Below the pieces are notes generated by a model, which was not told where the DNA came from, did not search any database, and saw nothing but the letters and a program-made list of their open reading frames with translations. Shown here one piece after another: positions 61,853 through 64,000 of a stretch of 64,000 bases of DNA. The stretch covers positions 1 through 64,000 of the forward strand of contig NZ_AUCT01000033.1 of assembly GCF_000429905.1 (NCBI RefSeq), given 5' to 3'. The stretch is from Desulfatibacillum aliphaticivorans DSM 15576. GTDB lineage: Bacteria; Desulfobacterota; Desulfobacteria; Desulfobacterales; Desulfatibacillaceae. Both the position numbers and the translations under genes were made by a program. The first letter of the stretch is position 1. Each line of letters starts with the position of its first letter.

Positions 61853-64000
61853 AGCGGCGGGCTTTGTTGCGTGGAGAACTCATCCCGGACGGCGGTTACG
61901 GGCAGGTGGATGATGAATGTGGTCCCTTTGCCGGGCGCCGACTCCACGCGCATGCCCCCCCGGTGTTTTTCCACAATAATAAAATAAGATACGGACAACC
62001 CCAGGCCGGTGCCCTGACCCACTCCTTTGGTGGTGAAAAAAGGCTCAAACACCCTTTTTCTCACCTCCTCAGGCATCCCGTCCCCATTATCTTCAACCTC
62101 CAGCCTCACCATGTCGCCTTCTTTCTTCAAACGCAGCGTAAAACAGGGCTGGTCCGTGCTGTATGTTTTTTCCGCCATGGCTACGGCGCCGTTTTTCAAC
62201 AGGTTTAAAAGTACTTGCTGAATATTCGTGGCTTCGCATTCCACAGGGGGGAGGTCGTCTTCAAACTCCCTTTCAATCTTGATCTTTTTAAAGTCATAAT
62301 CCCGTTTCAGATCGTAATCGCTGGACGCAAGCTCCAGGGCCTTTTCCACCAGCGCCTTCAGATCGTGAGCCAGGAACAACGACTCGGTCTTTCTGGAAAA
62401 GCCGAGCATATTGTCTACAATCGCCGCAGCTCTCTGGCCGGACTCCCTGATGTTGTTTAGCATGGTGAATATGCCGCGGTTTTCCATATAGGCCTTGATG
62501 TTATCCATATCCAAACCCAGATTCGAGGCTTCTTTCAGGTTCGCAGGAAGATTTTCAGACAAGCGGTTAAGCAGCACCTCCGCGTTTTGAAGCATGCCGG
62601 CCAGGGGATTGTTGATTTCGTGAGCCATGCCGGCGGCGAGCCCCCCAACCGAAAGCATTTTTTCCGATTGAATCATCATTTCTTCGATACGCACCTGTTC
62701 CGTTACGTCGTCAAGCCGGATCACGGCGCCGCCTCGGTCTTCTGACGTCAAAGGGTAAATGGTGATATCCAGAAATTGCTGACTCCCCTGAATTTTTACC
62801 GGAACGTTGGTTTCTTTGTGCGGCTTGCCCGTGTTTTGGGATTTTTGCACCAGATCGCATAAAGTCAAAATGTGAGAAAAAGTCTCATTCAAGGTCTTGC
62901 CCAAAGCCTCGGATTCCACAATCCCGCTGAATTTTTCCGCTCCCAGGTTCCAGTGGGTTATGCTTCCCGCTTTATCCACCCCGATCAATGCAGACGGCAT
63001 GGAATTGATGATGTCGCTCAGCAGGCGGCGCAAGTGGGTCATTTCGCGCTCCGCCTCTTGCCTGCTGGTCAGGTCCCGGCAATTGACCACAATGCCGTTA
63101 ATCCCCGGCGTCTCTAACAGGGAGACTACAAGGACCTGGTAATGCACGTACTTGCCGGAAGCGTTTATCAGCCTGACTTCTTCTATGGTGAATGTTTCCC
63201 CTTCCGACTGCATTGCACGATGGAGCACCGTCTTAAATTTAAGCCGGTCTTCCGGATGGATGAACGCTTGGTAATCGGTCCCTATAAACCGATTATAGTC
63301 AAAACCGGAAAGGCGGGCCGTTGAGGGGCTTACGTATTTTATGGTCATTTCCGGGGAAAATATGGATATGCTATCCGAGGTGTGTTCCGTGATGGCCCGG
63401 AACATTTCCTCGCTTTGGCGGATATCCCGAAGCAGCAGCAGGGAGTTCAGGGCTTCTCCTATGCGCATACCTATTTCATTGAAAAGGTCTTTCTCCCAAT
63501 CCGTCCACTCTCGGGAGTGGGAGCATTGGTGCAGGCCAAACAACCAGGGCTTGCCTGTTTGCGGAAACATGGCTACGGCAAGCAAGGATTTCACTTTTAA
63601 CCGGTTTTCCGGGTCGATGTCCATTTCGCCTGGCGCAAAGTATTGCTCCCCCGGAGCCTTTGTCTCTATATACCCGGCGAACATACGCGCCATCCCCGGC
63701 GTCATGGGAATGTCACTCCTCCGGATTTCCGGATTTTCATATTCAGGCCTGGTGCGCTCCCAATTGATCTGAATCGAGGGGGCCTCCGGGTCCAGCGGAT
63801 AAAGAAGCCACGCCCGGTCGCACTGGAAAATATCCAGAACCTCCCCCAGCACCTTGTCCAGGGCCTCCTCCAACTCCTGTTCTCCGGACAATTCCTGCTC
63901 CACCCGAGTCAGGTGTTTGAAAAAGGTCAGGTGCTTCTGCACCTTTTCCTCCGCTTCCTTCCTTTCCGTGATGTCCGTGCAGCAGCCTTCAATGGCGATT
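61849..64000 (-). CDS. Sensor histidine kinase, 5' end beyond the right edge
   Basis: 717 codons visible; the frame is still open at 64000. The visible N-terminus reads IAIEGCCTDITERKEAEEKVQK, the end of a PAS domain, so the GTG at 63942 is not the true start. Following it are a GAF-type domain (about 30-190), PAS domains (about 200-320 and 320-440), and the kinase core with phosphoacceptor H in LAAGMAHEINNPLAG, an N-box (LLNLLKNGAVAM), DNGDGMPEE and GTGLGLS. No transmembrane helix in the visible part. Class: NtrB-like soluble kinase; regulator not in the window. Confidence 0.88.
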   Translation of the reverse strand, partial: IAIEGCCTDITERKEAEEKVQKHLTFFKHLTRVEQELSGEQELEEALDKVLGEVLDIFQCDRAWLLYPLDPEAPSIQINWERTRPEYENPEIRRSDIPMTPGMARMFAGYIETKAPGEQYFAPGEMDIDPENRLKVKSLLAVAMFPQTGKPWLFGLHQCSHSREWTDWEKDLFNEIGMRIGEALNSLLLLRDIRQSEEMFRAITEHTSDSISIFSPEMTIKYVSPSTARLSGFDYNRFIGTDYQAFIHPEDRLKFKTVLHRAMQSEGETFTIEEVRLINASGKYVHYQVLVVSLLETPGINGIVVNCRDLTSRQEAEREMTHLRRLLSDIINSMPSALIGVDKAGSITHWNLGAEKFSGIVESEALGKTLNETFSHILTLCDLVQKSQNTGKPHKETNVPVKIQGSQQFLDITIYPLTSEDRGGAVIRLDDVTEQVRIEEMMIQSEKMLSVGGLAAGMAHEINNPLAGMLQNAEVLLNRLSENLPANLKEASNLGLDMDNIKAYMENRGIFTMLNNIRESGQRAAAIVDNMLGFSRKTESLFLAHDLKALVEKALELASSDYDLKRDYDFKKIKIEREFEDDLPPVECEATNIQQVLLNLLKNGAVAMAEKTYSTDQPCFTLRLKKEGDMVRLEVEDNGDGMPEEVRKRVFEPFFTTKGVGQGTGLGLSVSYFIIVEKHRGGMRVESAPGKGTTFIIHLPVTAVRDEFSTQQSPPL

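Overview
The window looks like chromosomal DNA of a moderately GC-rich, mesophilic, strictly anaerobic Gram-negative bacterium, most likely a sulfate-reducing Desulfobacterota species of the Desulfatibacillum type. This is an inference from gene content (rubrerythrin, iron-sulfur flavoprotein, DUF362-ferredoxin, acyl-CoA dehydrogenase, fused alcohol/aldehyde dehydrogenase, branched-chain amino acid ABC transporter, many PAS/GAF kinases) and from the presence of outer-membrane TonB receptors. I see no tRNA, rRNA, CRISPR array or intact insertion sequence.

Layout. 1-4783: the tail of a truncated gene, a duplicated zinc-ribbon membrane protein, and two tandem paralogous exported ankyrin proteins. 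5057-12121: an acyl-CoA dehydrogenase; a translationally coupled trio (MoxR-like AAA+ ATPase, HExxH/VWA-like protein, and a small protein made of exact 28-residue repeats); and a large unknown protein facing them. 12703-15360: a single-chain aldehyde dehydrogenase plus iron-type alcohol dehydrogenase. 15575-16051: a DUF3842-like protein, followed by a repeat-rich gap.

16638-44386 is the centrepiece: two divergent operons that together read as a complete envelope-to-cytoplasm system for a metallated tetrapyrrole or metal chelate. The leftward operon carries a TtpC/TonB2-type energiser (DUF3450, extended ExbB, ExbB, ExbD, TonB, TPR), a FecCD-type permease, a substrate-binding protein, BchD- and BchI-type chelatase motor subunits, an ABC-2 exporter whose ATPase ends in a His-rich tail, and a Gate-domain membrane protein. 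The rightward operon carries a second binding protein and permease, the only BtuD/FecE-type ATPase, a 1301-residue CobN/BchH-type chelatase with an unusual four-cysteine cluster, and three TonB-dependent receptors plus a DUF3786-like protein. Each operon has a sigma70-like promoter, a long leader and an intrinsic-terminator-like hairpin just before its first gene, and the two leaders share a 12-nt plus 7-nt sequence motif. An anaerobic cobalt-insertion role is not the obvious reading; uptake followed by metal removal or exchange (as proposed for CobN-like HmuS in Bacteroides haem loci) fits the gene set at least as well.

44402-52886: a TPP-dependent enzyme and rubrerythrin behind a near-perfect Fur box, a hybrid sensor kinase, an iron-sulfur flavoprotein, a DUF362-ferredoxin protein, a PEBP-family protein and a small AT-rich membrane protein with a zinc ribbon. 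52887-53855 is non-coding, with a terminator, a second copy of an interspersed repeat and a cluster of hairpins. 53856-58739: a livM-livH-livJ-livG-livF operon. 59313-61852: a partner-switching module (STAS antagonist, HATPase anti-sigma-type kinase, GAF-PAS-PP2C phosphatase). 61849-64000: a sensor histidine kinase running off the right edge.
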